Shown piece by piece: positions 1-7,930 of a stretch of 45,797 nucleotides of DNA; position 1 is the first letter of the stretch, and each line of letters begins with the position of its first letter. A program made the translations under genes and the position numbers. The DNA lies in assembly GCA_016288755.1 (NCBI GenBank), contig JAEELE010000140.1, positions 1 through 45,797 on the forward strand. Direction: 5' to 3'. The notes under the pieces were generated by a model. That model saw nothing but the letters and a program-made list of their open reading frames with translations, ran no database searches and was not told where the DNA came from. The DNA comes from Oscillospiraceae bacterium (GTDB taxonomy: Bacteria > Bacillota > Clostridia > Oscillospirales > Ruminococcaceae).

Positions 1-783
1 CATGTAGAAGTCATACTCACAGAGCCAGCGGATCGCAGCGCGCATTTTTTTCGGACTCTGCGAATAGACATACGGGATCTGCTGCAATGCAGAAATCTCA
101 GAAATAACCTGTTCCGTGATCTGCGAATCCGTCAATCCGTCTGTCACATCTTCGCCGTGCGAAGATGGATAGATAGAAATCTCTGTAGAAGTCTTTGTAG
201 TATTCTCTGTATTTGTCTGGGGAAATTTCCCATAGGGGTGTGTGGATATTTCGGCACACCCCCCTCGAAATTCCGACACAGGGGTACCGGAAAAATCATC
301 GGATGCCTCGTCAGAATCTTCGGGATACCCGTCCGGTGAAATTTCACCACATGGGTAAGTCAGCTCTTTCAGGCGCTCAACATTGAGCGCAAGATAGAGA
401 ACATTCGCGTATACCATACCGTTGGATTGCAGCGTTCGGAACTCACGGCGCACCACGCCCATCTGTTCCAGAAAGACGATTGCATCCTTCGCCTGTCCGG
501 CAGAGCAGCCGAACTGCTCCGCGATCTGCGCGTAGCTCCGCTGGAGCATATCATCCCGGAACTTCTTCTGATAACCAATGACCTGACCGCTGCCCTCGTC
601 CCGAATCTCCCGCGGACGATACCAGTAGACGATATCCGCCAGGATATTGATTGCCAGCAGATGCGGCTTCGGATGTTTGAGGTCAGACTTGACGAATACG
701 CGATACCAGACCTGCGGAATCACATTGCCGGTAAAGGCGATCTCTCTGAGCTGATCACAGGTCGAAATTCCGGTGGTATACAT
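1..783 (-). CDS. HTH-domain replication-initiator-like protein of ICE/plasmid type, 3' end outside window
   Basis: The frame is open for 261 codons from an ATG at 783 to the left edge, so the C-terminus is missing. GGAGG lies 8 bases before the ATG. The N-terminal part (residues about 20-60) has the segment NILADIVYWYRP. It is followed by a winged-helix-like region (SYAQIAEQFGCSAGQAKDA, then a helix ending EQMGVVRREF). Residues about 145-215 are a low-complexity linker rich in Thr, Ser and Pro, with TNTENTTKTSTEIS. From memory this architecture matches HTH proteins found beside replication and transfer genes of Firmicute integrative elements and plasmids. That makes it a likely edge of a mobile element. 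The assignment rests on recalled similarity, and a general DNA-binding role is the safer reading. Confidence 0.6.
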   Translation of the reverse strand, partial: MYTTGISTCDQLREIAFTGNVIPQVWYRVFVKSDLKHPKPHLLAINILADIVYWYRPREIRDEGSGQVIGYQKKFRDDMLQRSYAQIAEQFGCSAGQAKDAIVFLEQMGVVRREFRTLQSNGMVYANVLYLALNVERLKELTYPCGEISPDGYPEDSDEASDDFSGTPVSEFRGGCAEISTHPYGKFPQTNTENTTKTSTEISIYPSSHGEDVTDGLTDSQITEQVISEISALQQIPYVYSQSPKKMRAAIRWLCEYDFYM

Positions 784-849
784 ACTATTATCCTCCGTTT
801 CAGTATCGTTTTGAAACGGAAAAGGTGCGCAACAAAAAGCACGCCGCTA

Positions 850-1029
850 ACATCCGCTAACAAAGATCCGTGTCAATGCGTGACACGATGTGCGAATGCA
901 TGGCAGCGCGTGCCCGCCGGAAATCCGAACAAGAATCCGAGCGGCTTCTGAGAGGACAGCACCCGCCTGCCGGAATATTATGACGGGACTTATCAGTATC
1001 TGAAAAGTCTTGGGCTTGAAGAAATCTGA
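850..1029 (+). pseudogene. Possible decayed coding remnant
   Basis: This stretch between the HTH gene and the next promoter holds no intact gene. Two short plus-strand segments look coding-like. One, around 885-950, encodes ARRKSEQESERLLRG. The other, 952-1029, is in a different frame and encodes RLPEYYDGTYQYLKSLGLEE before a TGA at 1027. They would join only with a frameshift. I read it as the tail of a gene lost when a mobile element decayed, but chance is possible. Confidence 0.25.
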
Positions 1030-1059
1030 TGCCGCAAGTGTTATTTTGATGCTTTATAC

Positions 1060-1089
1060 TTGACATTCGGCAATCACAAATGCTATGAT
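1060..1089 (+). promoter_or_regulatory. Sigma-A-type promoter of the zinc-ribbon/L7-L12-like gene
   Basis: TTGACA at 1060-1065 and TATGAT at 1084-1089 are separated by 18 bases. The GTG start at 1138 lies about 48 bases downstream. Confidence 0.75.
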
Positions 1090-1137
1090 GAACATAAACG
1101 AACGCCCCCAACCATCCTGAACGTAGGAGATTGACTC

Positions 1138-2109
1138 GTGACTTTGCTGGAATTTGAAAAGGAATACTGCCTTCATGACAGCTACATTGAAAGCATGCGG
1201 TACAACGAGGACAAGGCGACTCTTTCTTTGATCATCAACTTCGCGTACTGGATGCAGGCGAACTATGTCGAAGGGGAGGAAGAAACCGGACTGATTGAGG
1301 TGTCTTTCAGCCAAGTGACCAGTTATTCGTGCGAGGGAGATCCCGCCGGAAGATTCGTCGGCATTCTGAATGCTGAAGCTATCGGAGACAGCTTTGTCAT
1401 CCGGTTGTTTGATGATATGAGTCAGCAGTATATGGAACTCATCATCCATGCAGCTGATGTGAATGTGAAAAGACTGCGGTACGATCATCTGCAAGTCAAC
1501 AACGCAGATAAAAGCATGAACCGTTCACTTGATGAGTATGAGTTTCTCCGGACGACCGGGATAAATGACTGGGTACTGGTAAATACAGCCTTTGCGCCTG
1601 CCATTGTCAACAAAACAGAACAAACGGTACTGCATGTTGAAGATGAAGAACTTGAATCTGCATTGGCCGACCGTATGCGCTCCGCCGGCTGCAAAATTTA
1701 CAATACTATCAAGGATGCATTTAACGACGTGCCGGACGGACCGGTATTTGGTGACGATATATTCCTCTGCGAAAAATGCGGGCACGAAATGCGGTCGTTT
1801 TGTCACGGCCATGCATGCGGAATGACATGCACAAACTGCGGCTGGGGCTGGGTAACATCCTATTTTGAAACGTATGAGGTTGATTCGACAGTTTACCATA
1901 TCAGTCTGACTACTCCGTTTGAAGCATCTATCGCTGCTGTAAAACTGATCGCAGAAATTGCGAACTGCAATTATCTGGAGGCAAAAAAGCTGATTGAAAC
2001 TGCACCATCTAAGATTTTCAGCGGAGTTGCTGTTGATATCATGAATACCAGAAAAAAGCTGAATGACGCAGGCATCAGTTTCATAATTGAACCTGTTTTT
2101 CCATACTGA
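1138..2109 (+). CDS. Zinc-ribbon protein with L7/L12-like C-terminal domain, immunity-like
   Basis: Start is GTG, preceded by AGGAG about 8 bases upstream; 323 residues. Three parts are visible. Residues 1-120 form a beta-rich domain opening with LHDSYIESM, a pattern common in small immunity-like or DUF proteins of Firmicutes. Residues 211-234 carry a zinc ribbon with two CxxC pairs (C211/C214 and C231/C234). Residues about 263-319 (AAVKLIAEIANCNYLEAKKL, then a helix and GISFIIEP) resemble the C-terminal domain of ribosomal protein L7/L12, with its VK.I.E....L.EAK.L pattern. It has its own promoter and is monocistronic. The function is not known to me. The local composition is more AT-rich than the metabolic genes, suggesting transfer. 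The L7/L12-like fold could mean binding to translation factors, but that is inference. Confidence 0.7.
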   Translation: MTLLEFEKEYCLHDSYIESMRYNEDKATLSLIINFAYWMQANYVEGEEETGLIEVSFSQVTSYSCEGDPAGRFVGILNAEAIGDSFVIRLFDDMSQQYMELIIHAADVNVKRLRYDHLQVNNADKSMNRSLDEYEFLRTTGINDWVLVNTAFAPAIVNKTEQTVLHVEDEELESALADRMRSAGCKIYNTIKDAFNDVPDGPVFGDDIFLCEKCGHEMRSFCHGHACGMTCTNCGWGWVTSYFETYEVDSTVYHISLTTPFEASIAAVKLIAEIANCNYLEAKKLIETAPSKIFSGVAVDIMNTRKKLNDAGISFIIEPVFPY

Positions 2110-2186
2110 ACAACACAGCTGCTTTGCCATTTCTAATGTTTCAGCCAGCAAATCATATGACCGATAAAAATATACTACTGGTTTAC

Positions 2187-2215
2187 TTGGCATTTCTATC
2201 ATACCGTGATATAAT
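2187..2215 (+). promoter_or_regulatory. Promoter upstream of a 51-codon ORF
   Basis: TTGGCA at 2187-2192 and a perfect TATAAT at 2210-2215 are 17 bases apart. The only ORF it could serve begins at 2269. Confidence 0.65.
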
Positions 2216-2268
2216 GATTTACTAAGAGCGAGAGCTCTCTAATTCTAACGAACGAAAGGGTGAAAACA

Positions 2269-2424
2269 ATGTACGCCATCATGAACAAGCTGAAAGCTAT
2301 GTCCACAAATATGTGGAATTCTGATAATCAGATGTCAAGCTATAATCTTCAGTCGGAAGATAATAGCTCGATTGTGCTGCGCACAAGACATAAGTTTGCT
2401 TGTTCAGTTGCCCTGACAGGGTGA
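2269..2424 (+). CDS. Small hypothetical protein (51 aa)
   Basis: ATG at 2269 has GAAAGGG 7-8 bases upstream and lies 54 bases after a good promoter, so expression is plausible. The peptide is polar, rich in Asn, Ser and Met (SYNLQSEDNSSIVLRTRH), and has no membrane segment or motif I recognise. No terminator directly follows. It could equally be the surviving 5' end of a truncated gene. It lies between two unrelated genes on the same strand, and its product may never have been annotated because of its size. Confidence 0.4.
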   Translation: MYAIMNKLKAMSTNMWNSDNQMSSYNLQSEDNSSIVLRTRHKFACSVALTG

Positions 2425-2509
2425 GCAGAGATCGTGTTGCAATATGCTGTATCACTACACTCCCATGCATTTCCGCATTGTGCATGTATACAAAAAGCGC
2501 GTCGGGCGC

Positions 2510-2540
2510 TTGACCCTGACGCAGCGTCATAGTTTATAAT
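2510..2540 (+). promoter_or_regulatory. MerR-type promoter with operator in a 19-bp spacer
   Basis: TTGACC (2510-2515) and TATAAT (2535-2540) are separated by 19 bases, the overlong spacing typical of MerR-activated promoters. The spacer contains a perfect 13-bp palindrome, TGACGCAGCGTCA, at 2517-2529. The gene directly downstream encodes a MerR/TipA regulator, so autoregulation is the natural reading. Confidence 0.85.
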
Positions 2541-2565
2541 GAAGCCACACGGGGGAGGTGCAGAG

Positions 2566-3297
2566 ATGAAAACGGTTCACGAGGTCAGCGCGCAGACGGG
2601 CGTCAGCATCCGCACGCTGCAATACTACGATCAGATCGGGCTGCTGTCGCCTTCGATGCGCACGGAGGCGGGCTACCGGCTGTATGACGGGACGGCGCTG
2701 GAGCGTTTGCAGCAGATTCTGCTGTTCCGCGAGCTGGAATTTTCTCTCGATGAGATCAGGACGATTCTGAACGCACCGGCTTTTGACCGCGAGAAAGCGC
2801 TCACGCAGCAGATCGAACTGCTGACCATGAAGAAGGAGCGTCTGGAACGGATCATCGCGTTTGCCCGTGAAATACAGCAAAAAGGAGAACCGAATATGAA
2901 TTTTGATGCGTTTGATTCTGAGCAGATCGAAGAATACGCCGCGCGCGCAAAAGCGCAGTGGGGCAAAACCGAGGCGTATGCTGAATATGAGAAAAAGGCT
3001 GCACACCGTTCGGCGGCGGCTCAGCAGCAGATCGCAGCGGGGCTGATGGATATTTTCACAGAATTCGGGAGCATCCGCGAAAGCGCCGCCGCAGACAGCC
3101 CGGAGGCGGCCGCGCTGGTGCAGAAATTGCAGGCGTATATCACCGAGCATTATTATCACTGCACGGATGAGATCCTTGCCGGACTCGGCGCCATGTACGC
3201 CGCAGACGGCGAATTCCGGCAGAACATTGACAGGGCGGGCGGCGAAGGCACTGCCGATTTTGCAAGCCGCGCGATCGCTGCATACTGCAAGCATTAA
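2566..3297 (+). CDS. TipA-family MerR transcriptional regulator
   Basis: Cytoplasmic DNA-binding regulator of 243 residues. I chose ATG 2566 because GGGGGAGG precedes it. An in-frame ATG at 2539 lies inside the -10 box. Residues 1-70 are the MerR winged HTH (VHEVSAQTGVSIRTLQYYDQ, then GLLSPSMRTEAGYRLYD). Residues 70-105 form a dimerisation coiled coil. Residues about 110-243 match the TipAS drug-sensing domain: a four-helix region with WGKTEAYAEYEKK, ITEHYYHCTDEILAGLGAMY and a C-terminal FASRAIAAYCKH. Family knowledge: TipA-type proteins bind thiopeptides or other amphipathic drugs and activate their own promoter. No pump or resistance gene adjoins it, so the regulon may be only itself or genes elsewhere. 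Confidence 0.9.
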   Translation: MKTVHEVSAQTGVSIRTLQYYDQIGLLSPSMRTEAGYRLYDGTALERLQQILLFRELEFSLDEIRTILNAPAFDREKALTQQIELLTMKKERLERIIAFAREIQQKGEPNMNFDAFDSEQIEEYAARAKAQWGKTEAYAEYEKKAAHRSAAAQQQIAAGLMDIFTEFGSIRESAAADSPEAAALVQKLQAYITEHYYHCTDEILAGLGAMYAADGEFRQNIDRAGGEGTADFASRAIAAYCKH

Positions 3298-3302
3298 ACA
3301 CA

Positions 3303-3340
3303 GCGGGAACCGACACACAGCCGGTTCCCGTTCTCGTTTC
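3303..3340 (+). terminator. Rho-independent terminator after the TipA-type regulator
   Basis: The stem pairs GCGGGAACCG with CGGTTCCCGT across a 9-base loop. A T-rich tail (TTCTCGTTTCTG) begins directly after it, six bases past the stop codon. Confidence 0.8.
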
Positions 3341-3395
3341 TGTACGCTTCCAGATTAATTGCGTGATGATGTTCACACGGTATCAGCAGCCTTAT

Positions 3396-3848
3396 TTACC
3401 ATTGGTATTTCTCGAACAGGTCTTCGTCAAGAGCTTCTCTGATAAATATGCTGATAGACATGACTGTGTGATTATCCAACTCATCTTCAAGCCAATATCC
3501 TGCAGGCGATTGAAAATCCTCTTCCCAATCATTCCACTCCAGTTCAGGATCAATTTCGCATGCCTGCTTAATTGGCATACCCAAATGGATCCCATTCGGA
3601 AGCGTTGCTGGGCATCCGTTTTCAATATGAATTTTGAACAATTTATCATTTGCAAAAAACAGATTAATCTGTTTTTCGATTCTGATTATTGTCCACGGCA
3701 TCGGGACCGTCAAATCGCTGTTCGACCACACCTCTGTTTTGAAAAGCATTCCGCTGTTCTTGATGATAGATTTCGCTTCAGACACTGATTGATAAAGCGT
3801 GAACGCACCGTAACCCACAAAAGGAGTCAATGTATCAGTAATATTCAT
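3396..3848 (-). CDS. Hypothetical protein, immunity-like (150 aa)
   Basis: ATG 3848 (MNITDTLTPFVGYG) has GAGGGAA upstream, and the frame runs 150 codons. The sequence has a glycine-containing N-terminus, a beta-strand section (WTIIRIEKQINLFFAND) and an acidic C-terminus ending EALDEDLFEKYQW. There is no signal peptide or membrane span. I do not recognise the family. It lies 49 bases downstream of rlmD on the same strand. Its base composition is clearly AT-richer than rlmD, as for the accessory genes at both window ends. The size and acidity fit small immunity proteins, but no toxin gene is visible. Confidence 0.65.
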   Translation of the reverse strand: MNITDTLTPFVGYGAFTLYQSVSEAKSIIKNSGMLFKTEVWSNSDLTVPMPWTIIRIEKQINLFFANDKLFKIHIENGCPATLPNGIHLGMPIKQACEIDPELEWNDWEEDFQSPAGYWLEDELDNHTVMSISIFIREALDEDLFEKYQW

Positions 3849-3897
3849 GTTCTTCGTTCCCTCATGAACAGCGATCCGGCTTTGTCCCGTGAACCGG

Positions 3898-5112
3898 TCA
3901 TTTCGCGCGGGCATGCTGAGCGTTCGCGGAAGAAGCGTGCGCCGCCCGCTGCAGCACGCAGACCGTCTCGATGCCGGTCGTGTGCGGAAACATGTCGACC
4001 GGCTGGATCTCCGTGACGCGGTAGCCCGCCTGCGTGAGCTGCTGCAGGTCGCGCGCGAGCGTCTCGATTTTGCAGGAAATATACACAATGCGCGCGGGCT
4101 TCATCGCGGCGGCTGCCCGCAGAAACGCCGGAGACGCCCCGGCGCGCGGCGGGTCCATGATCAGCACGTCGCAGTGCCCGCCCGCCTTCGCTGTCTCCTG
4201 CATGAATTTCCCCGCGTCCGCATTGCAGAAGCGGATGGTCTCCAGCTGATTGCGCTTTGCGTTTTCGGCGGCATCGAGGCAGGCGGAGCGGTTCAGCTCA
4301 ACGCCCGTGACCGCAGCGCCCTGCTTTGCGCAGATCATCCCGATCGTGCCGGTGCCGCAGTAGGCGTCGATGACCGTGACGCCCGCTCCGATCCCCGCCG
4401 CTCTGACCGCGCAGCTGTAGAGCCGCTCTGTCTGCGCGGGGTTGACCTGATAAAACGACGCGGGCGAAATGCGGAACCGGCAGCCGCAGAGCACATCCTC
4501 AATATAGCCCCTGCCGAAGAGCACAATGCTGCGCTCCCCGAGCGTCAGCGGCAGCCCGTCGGGGCAGATATTCTGCACGACGGTCGTCAGCTCCGGGTGC
4601 GCCTGACGCAGCGCCGCGACCAGATGCTTCTTTGCGGGCAGAACGGGCGAAGCGGTCACGAGCACGAGCATGACCTGACCGGTCGAGACCGACGTGCGGA
4701 TCAGCGTGTGCCGCAGCAGACCCGTGCCCGTGCGCAGGTCGTAGGGGGCGATTTTCAGGTCGTGCATCAGCTGTTTCAGGGTCCTGACGATCGGTGCGGC
4801 GCGGCGGTCCTCCAGCATGCAGTGCTCTGCGGTGACCATCGTCTGCGCGGTCGACTGGAAAATGCCCGAGACGATCTCGCCGCGCTTGCCTTTGCCGTAG
4901 ACATTCTGCACCTTGTTGCGGTAATAATAGGGCTGCTCCATCGCAAGGATCGGGCGCACCTTCGCATATTTCGAGAGCAGGCGTTCCGCCTTCTCCTGCT
5001 TGCGCTCCAGCTGTTCGGCATATGGCTCCTGCAGCTGACATCCGCCGCAGCGCTTGAAGCAGCGGCAGATTTTTTCGCCGGTTTTCGGGTCGGCGGTGAT
5101 CTGTTTGTTCAT
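3898..5112 (-). CDS. rlmD: 23S rRNA (uracil-C5)-methyltransferase, RlmD/RlmCD family
   Basis: TrmA/RumA-family enzyme that methylates uracil C5 in 23S rRNA with S-adenosylmethionine. ATG 5112 (MNKQITADP) has GGAGG six bases upstream; longer in-frame starts run through the promoter. The 404 residues carry the iron-sulfur cysteines near the N-terminus (CFKRCGGCQ, with C16, C22 and C25). Next comes a SAM-binding fold (VIDAYCGTGTIGM), the DPPRAG motif and the catalytic cysteine segment ISCKIETLARDL. The usual segment is SCNPxTLARDL, so Asn-Pro is replaced by Lys-Ile here. There is no full TRAM domain before the Cys cluster, as in short RlmD forms. Which uridine is modified cannot be told from sequence. 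Confidence 0.93.
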   Translation of the reverse strand: MNKQITADPKTGEKICRCFKRCGGCQLQEPYAEQLERKQEKAERLLSKYAKVRPILAMEQPYYYRNKVQNVYGKGKRGEIVSGIFQSTAQTMVTAEHCMLEDRRAAPIVRTLKQLMHDLKIAPYDLRTGTGLLRHTLIRTSVSTGQVMLVLVTASPVLPAKKHLVAALRQAHPELTTVVQNICPDGLPLTLGERSIVLFGRGYIEDVLCGCRFRISPASFYQVNPAQTERLYSCAVRAAGIGAGVTVIDAYCGTGTIGMICAKQGAAVTGVELNRSACLDAAENAKRNQLETIRFCNADAGKFMQETAKAGGHCDVLIMDPPRAGASPAFLRAAAAMKPARIVYISCKIETLARDLQQLTQAGYRVTEIQPVDMFPHTTGIETVCVLQRAAHASSANAQHARAK

Positions 5113-5142
5113 GGGTGACCTCCGTGTGTTCAGTCTGACTCC

Positions 5143-5171
5143 AGTATACCACATCGCAGCCGAAAACGCAA
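5143..5171 (-). promoter_or_regulatory. Promoter of rlmD
   Basis: On the minus strand, TTGCGT (5171-5166) and TATACT (5148-5143) are 17 bases apart. The -10 lies about 30 bases upstream of the rlmD ATG. Confidence 0.65.
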
Positions 5172-5259
5172 TAGCGCAGATGATATGCGCAGTCTGAGAA
5201 ATAAGGTGTCTCCGACGGATGATACCAGGGGCGCTCGCACGCTTCGCCAGGGCAGGGGC

Positions 5260-5278
5260 GTGGGGACGGAGTCCCCAC
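5260..5278. repeat. Perfect 8-bp hairpin in the rlmD-aguB gap
   Basis: GTGGGGAC and GTCCCCAC flank a 3-base loop, with an A/T tract (AAAAACTTTTA) on the plus-strand side. The surrounding 5200-5290 is GC-rich and has no ORF. It resembles a dispersed palindromic element but occurs once in this window. Confidence 0.5.
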
Positions 5279-5301
5279 AAAAACTTTTATCGGCAAGCTG
5301 A

Positions 5302-5330
5302 GCAGCCCCCGAATCCGCTTCGGGGGCTGC
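5302..5330 (-). terminator. Strong hairpin after aguB, probable terminator
   Basis: A perfect 12-bp stem (GCAGCCCCCGAA with TTCGGGGGCTGC, 5-base loop) begins 13 bases past the aguB stop. No T-tract follows immediately. The nearest T-run on the minus strand is about 20 bases further, so termination is likely but not textbook. Confidence 0.55.
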
Positions 5331-5343
5331 TGTTCAAACAGGT

Positions 5344-6225
5344 TCATTCCTCGGTGATCTTGCCGTAGCAGTGCGGACGGCGATCGCGGTAGAGCCCCCA
5401 GTCAAGGCGGTGCTGCGCGATCTCGTCGAGGTCGTAGCTGTGCGTCAGAACCGTCTCCGTGTCGCGCCCCGCCTGCTCGGCGATCGCGCCGGTCTGCGTC
5501 GTCATGAACGATGTGCCGTAAAACAGCAGCGACGAGGACTGCATCCCGTTCGCCTCACAGGGCTCGACCGTCTCCAGCCCGATGCGGTTCGCGGCGATCA
5601 CCGGCACGATGTTCGATGCCGCGTGCCCCTGCATACAGGTCTGCCAGTGCTGCGCGCTGTCGGTCTCGAGAATCGGCTCCGCACCGATCGCGGTCGGATA
5701 GAAGAGCAGCTCCGCGCCCATCAGCGCCATGCAGCGCGCAGGCTCGGGAAACCACTGGTCCCAGCAGATGCCGACGCCGATTGTCGCATACCGCGTCTGC
5801 CAGACCTGAAAGCCCGTGTTGCCCGGCGAAAAATAGAATTTCTCCTGATAATAGTGGTCGTCCGGGATATGCGTTTTGCGGTAGACGCCGAGCAGCGTGC
5901 CGTCCGCGTCGATCACCGCGACCGAGTTGAAGAGCCGGTTGCCGTCGCGCTCGTAGAAGCTGACGGGCAGCACGACCCCCAGCTCCGCGGCGAGCGCCGT
6001 GCACCGGCAGACAGCGCAGTTTTCCTCGGTTTTCTGCGCAAATGCGTAATATTCGTAGCGGCGCTCCTGACAGAAATACTGCCGCTCAAAGAGCTCGGGG
6101 CACAGAATGATCTGTGCGCCGTTTTTTGCTGCCTCCCGGATCGCGCGCTCGGCGGTCGCCATGCTCTCGCGCGGGTCGGGGCTGCATGCCATCTGCACGG
6201 CTGCCGCTGTCACTGTTCTGCTCAT
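5344..6225 (-). CDS. aguB: N-carbamoylputrescine amidase
   Basis: Nitrilase-superfamily enzyme that hydrolyses N-carbamoylputrescine to putrescine, CO2 and ammonia; cytoplasmic. ATG 6225 (MSRTVTAAAVQM) has AGGAGG 7 bases upstream, and 293 residues is the family size. The catalytic triad is visible: Glu44 in CPELFE, Lys117 in YRKTHIPD and Cys154 in GICWDQWFPE. The region around SPGNTGFQVW and GAEPILETDSAQHWQ also agrees with AguB. It follows the agmatine deiminase gene by 40 bases, so the two enzymes form the agmatine-to-putrescine half of the pathway. A hairpin follows the gene. No oddity is seen. Confidence 0.96.
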   Translation of the reverse strand: MSRTVTAAAVQMACSPDPRESMATAERAIREAAKNGAQIILCPELFERQYFCQERRYEYYAFAQKTEENCAVCRCTALAAELGVVLPVSFYERDGNRLFNSVAVIDADGTLLGVYRKTHIPDDHYYQEKFYFSPGNTGFQVWQTRYATIGVGICWDQWFPEPARCMALMGAELLFYPTAIGAEPILETDSAQHWQTCMQGHAASNIVPVIAANRIGLETVEPCEANGMQSSSLLFYGTSFMTTQTGAIAEQAGRDTETVLTHSYDLDEIAQHRLDWGLYRDRRPHCYGKITEE

Positions 6226-6265
6226 GGGTTTCCTCCTGTTCCGGCTGTGGCACTGTGACGCTGTG

Positions 6266-7846
6266 TCACACAAGGTGACAGACCATCAGCCATTCGGTTT
6301 CGGTCTCACCGACGGTCTCGAAGCCGAGCCGCCGATAAAACTGCACGGCGCGGTTCTCCTTCTGCACGGCAAGCGATGCCGCCGGATAGCCCGCGGCGCT
6401 GAGCAATCCGAGCAGCTTTTTCATCATCGCGCTGCCGATGCCCTGCCCGCGCACGCCGGGATATAACGATATTGCGATCGACGGGATGCCGTCGCCGATA
6501 TGCCCGTAATCCTGCATGAGCCTTGCCCATGCCGCGCCGACCTGCCAATCCCCGAGAAACGCCCCGACGGCAAAATCGCCGGGCTTCGCGCCGAAATCCT
6601 GCGTATAGACCGCCAGCTCTGGCAGATCGAGAATGTCCGCCTCAGGCGGCGCCGCACCTGCGGGAATAAAGATCGCTTCATAGAGAAAATCGCGCAGATG
6701 CGTGTATTCTGACGGCTGCATCTCGCGGATATCCGCGGAAATGCTGCCTGCGGGCACCTGCTGCGTGATGCAGTGGATATTGCCGCCGCCGAGCAGAATA
6801 CACCTTGCCGGGACCGGCACGACCGCGCGCCCGCGCAGTGCGCCGCGCAGGATTTCCAGTGCGCGTGCGTCGTCCTCCGCGTATTCGCCGCCGAACTGCG
6901 GCACGAGCGCGCAGCCGTTGCCCATGTAGAAGTTGACGTAGCTCGCGGCAAGACGTTCGCCGGGCTCGCGGGTGTCCTCACCCTCGGCGAAGCAATATTG
7001 TCCGCATTCCTCCGCGGTCACGCAGACGGGCTTGTGCGGAACGGGCAGTTTCACGATGCGGAAGCGTCTGCCCTTTGCATCAGTTTCGTGCGATAATACG
7101 TCGAAATCGGCGCGACTCATCGCGTACTGCGGGTCATCGGGGTCATCGCACCATGCGAGCACGATCTCTGCCGGTGCGAGAAACGCCGCAATATTGTCCA
7201 CATGCTCGTTCGTCTCGTCGTTGTAAATGCCGTATGGGATCCAGATCACCTTCTCTGCGCCGAGAAAATCGCGCAGATACGCGGAAATCTGCTCCTTCGT
7301 CATTTGCGGGTTGCGCCCGCCCGAGAGCAGGCATGCCTCGGTGACCAGCACCGTGCCCTCGCCGTCCGAATGGATCGCGCCGCCCTCGAGCACGAAGGGT
7401 CTGGCGTCACAGCAGGGGAGCCCGAGCGCCGCGCAGATCTGCTCTGCGGCAGCGTCGTCCTTTGCCCAGTCGGCATAGAGCCCGTCGAAATCGCCGCCCC
7501 ATGCGTTGAACTGCCAGGAGATGCCGCGAAGCGCGCCGTCCGCACTGCGCACAAAGGTCGGCGCGATGTCCCTTGCCCATGCGTCGTCGGTGTCGATTCG
7601 GAGAAGCTGCACCGAGTCCGGGAGCATTGCCCTTGCCGCTGCTTCGGAGCGCGCGTTCACGAGCATCCAGACGCGCTCATTTTGTGACAATCTTGCGGCG
7701 ATCATCGCGAACGCCTGCTGCGCCGCGGTCGGGTCGGTGCCCCATGAGCCCGGGCGCTCCGGGAAGACCATGACCGTGCCCAGATGCGGCGCAAATTCGC
7801 CCGGCATGAAAAAGCCGTCCTGCTTCGGTGTGCGCAAAATGCCCAC
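6266..7846 (-). CDS. aguA: Agmatine deiminase fused to a GNAT acetyltransferase domain
   Basis: Residues 1-370 are agmatine deiminase (agmatine to N-carbamoylputrescine). The usual opening is present (TPKQDGFFMPGEFAPH), with substrate Asp region DDAWARD (about 88-93), catalytic His near 215 (NEHVDN) and the catalytic cysteine Cys359 in GGGNIHCITQQVP. Residues about 371-526 are a GNAT domain with the acetyl-CoA loop VRGQGIG (465-471) and the helix ENRAVQFYRRLGFE. AguA alone is about 350-370 residues, so this is a true fusion in one uninterrupted frame. The start is uncertain: GTG 7846 is close behind AAAGG, and a TTG at 7837 is better spaced. It lies 40 bases before aguB. The GNAT domain might acetylate agmatine or a polyamine, but its substrate is unknown. 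Confidence 0.94.
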   Translation of the reverse strand: MGILRTPKQDGFFMPGEFAPHLGTVMVFPERPGSWGTDPTAAQQAFAMIAARLSQNERVWMLVNARSEAAARAMLPDSVQLLRIDTDDAWARDIAPTFVRSADGALRGISWQFNAWGGDFDGLYADWAKDDAAAEQICAALGLPCCDARPFVLEGGAIHSDGEGTVLVTEACLLSGGRNPQMTKEQISAYLRDFLGAEKVIWIPYGIYNDETNEHVDNIAAFLAPAEIVLAWCDDPDDPQYAMSRADFDVLSHETDAKGRRFRIVKLPVPHKPVCVTAEECGQYCFAEGEDTREPGERLAASYVNFYMGNGCALVPQFGGEYAEDDARALEILRGALRGRAVVPVPARCILLGGGNIHCITQQVPAGSISADIREMQPSEYTHLRDFLYEAIFIPAGAAPPEADILDLPELAVYTQDFGAKPGDFAVGAFLGDWQVGAAWARLMQDYGHIGDGIPSIAISLYPGVRGQGIGSAMMKKLLGLLSAAGYPAASLAVQKENRAVQFYRRLGFETVGETETEWLMVCHLV

Positions 7847-7930
7847 CGCCTTTCTGAAGTCTCAATCGTGAAGCGTTTGTTCGGATAAAAGTGTTCCCAT
7901 CAGAGGGAGGAGGGAGGATGTGAGTTTGGA

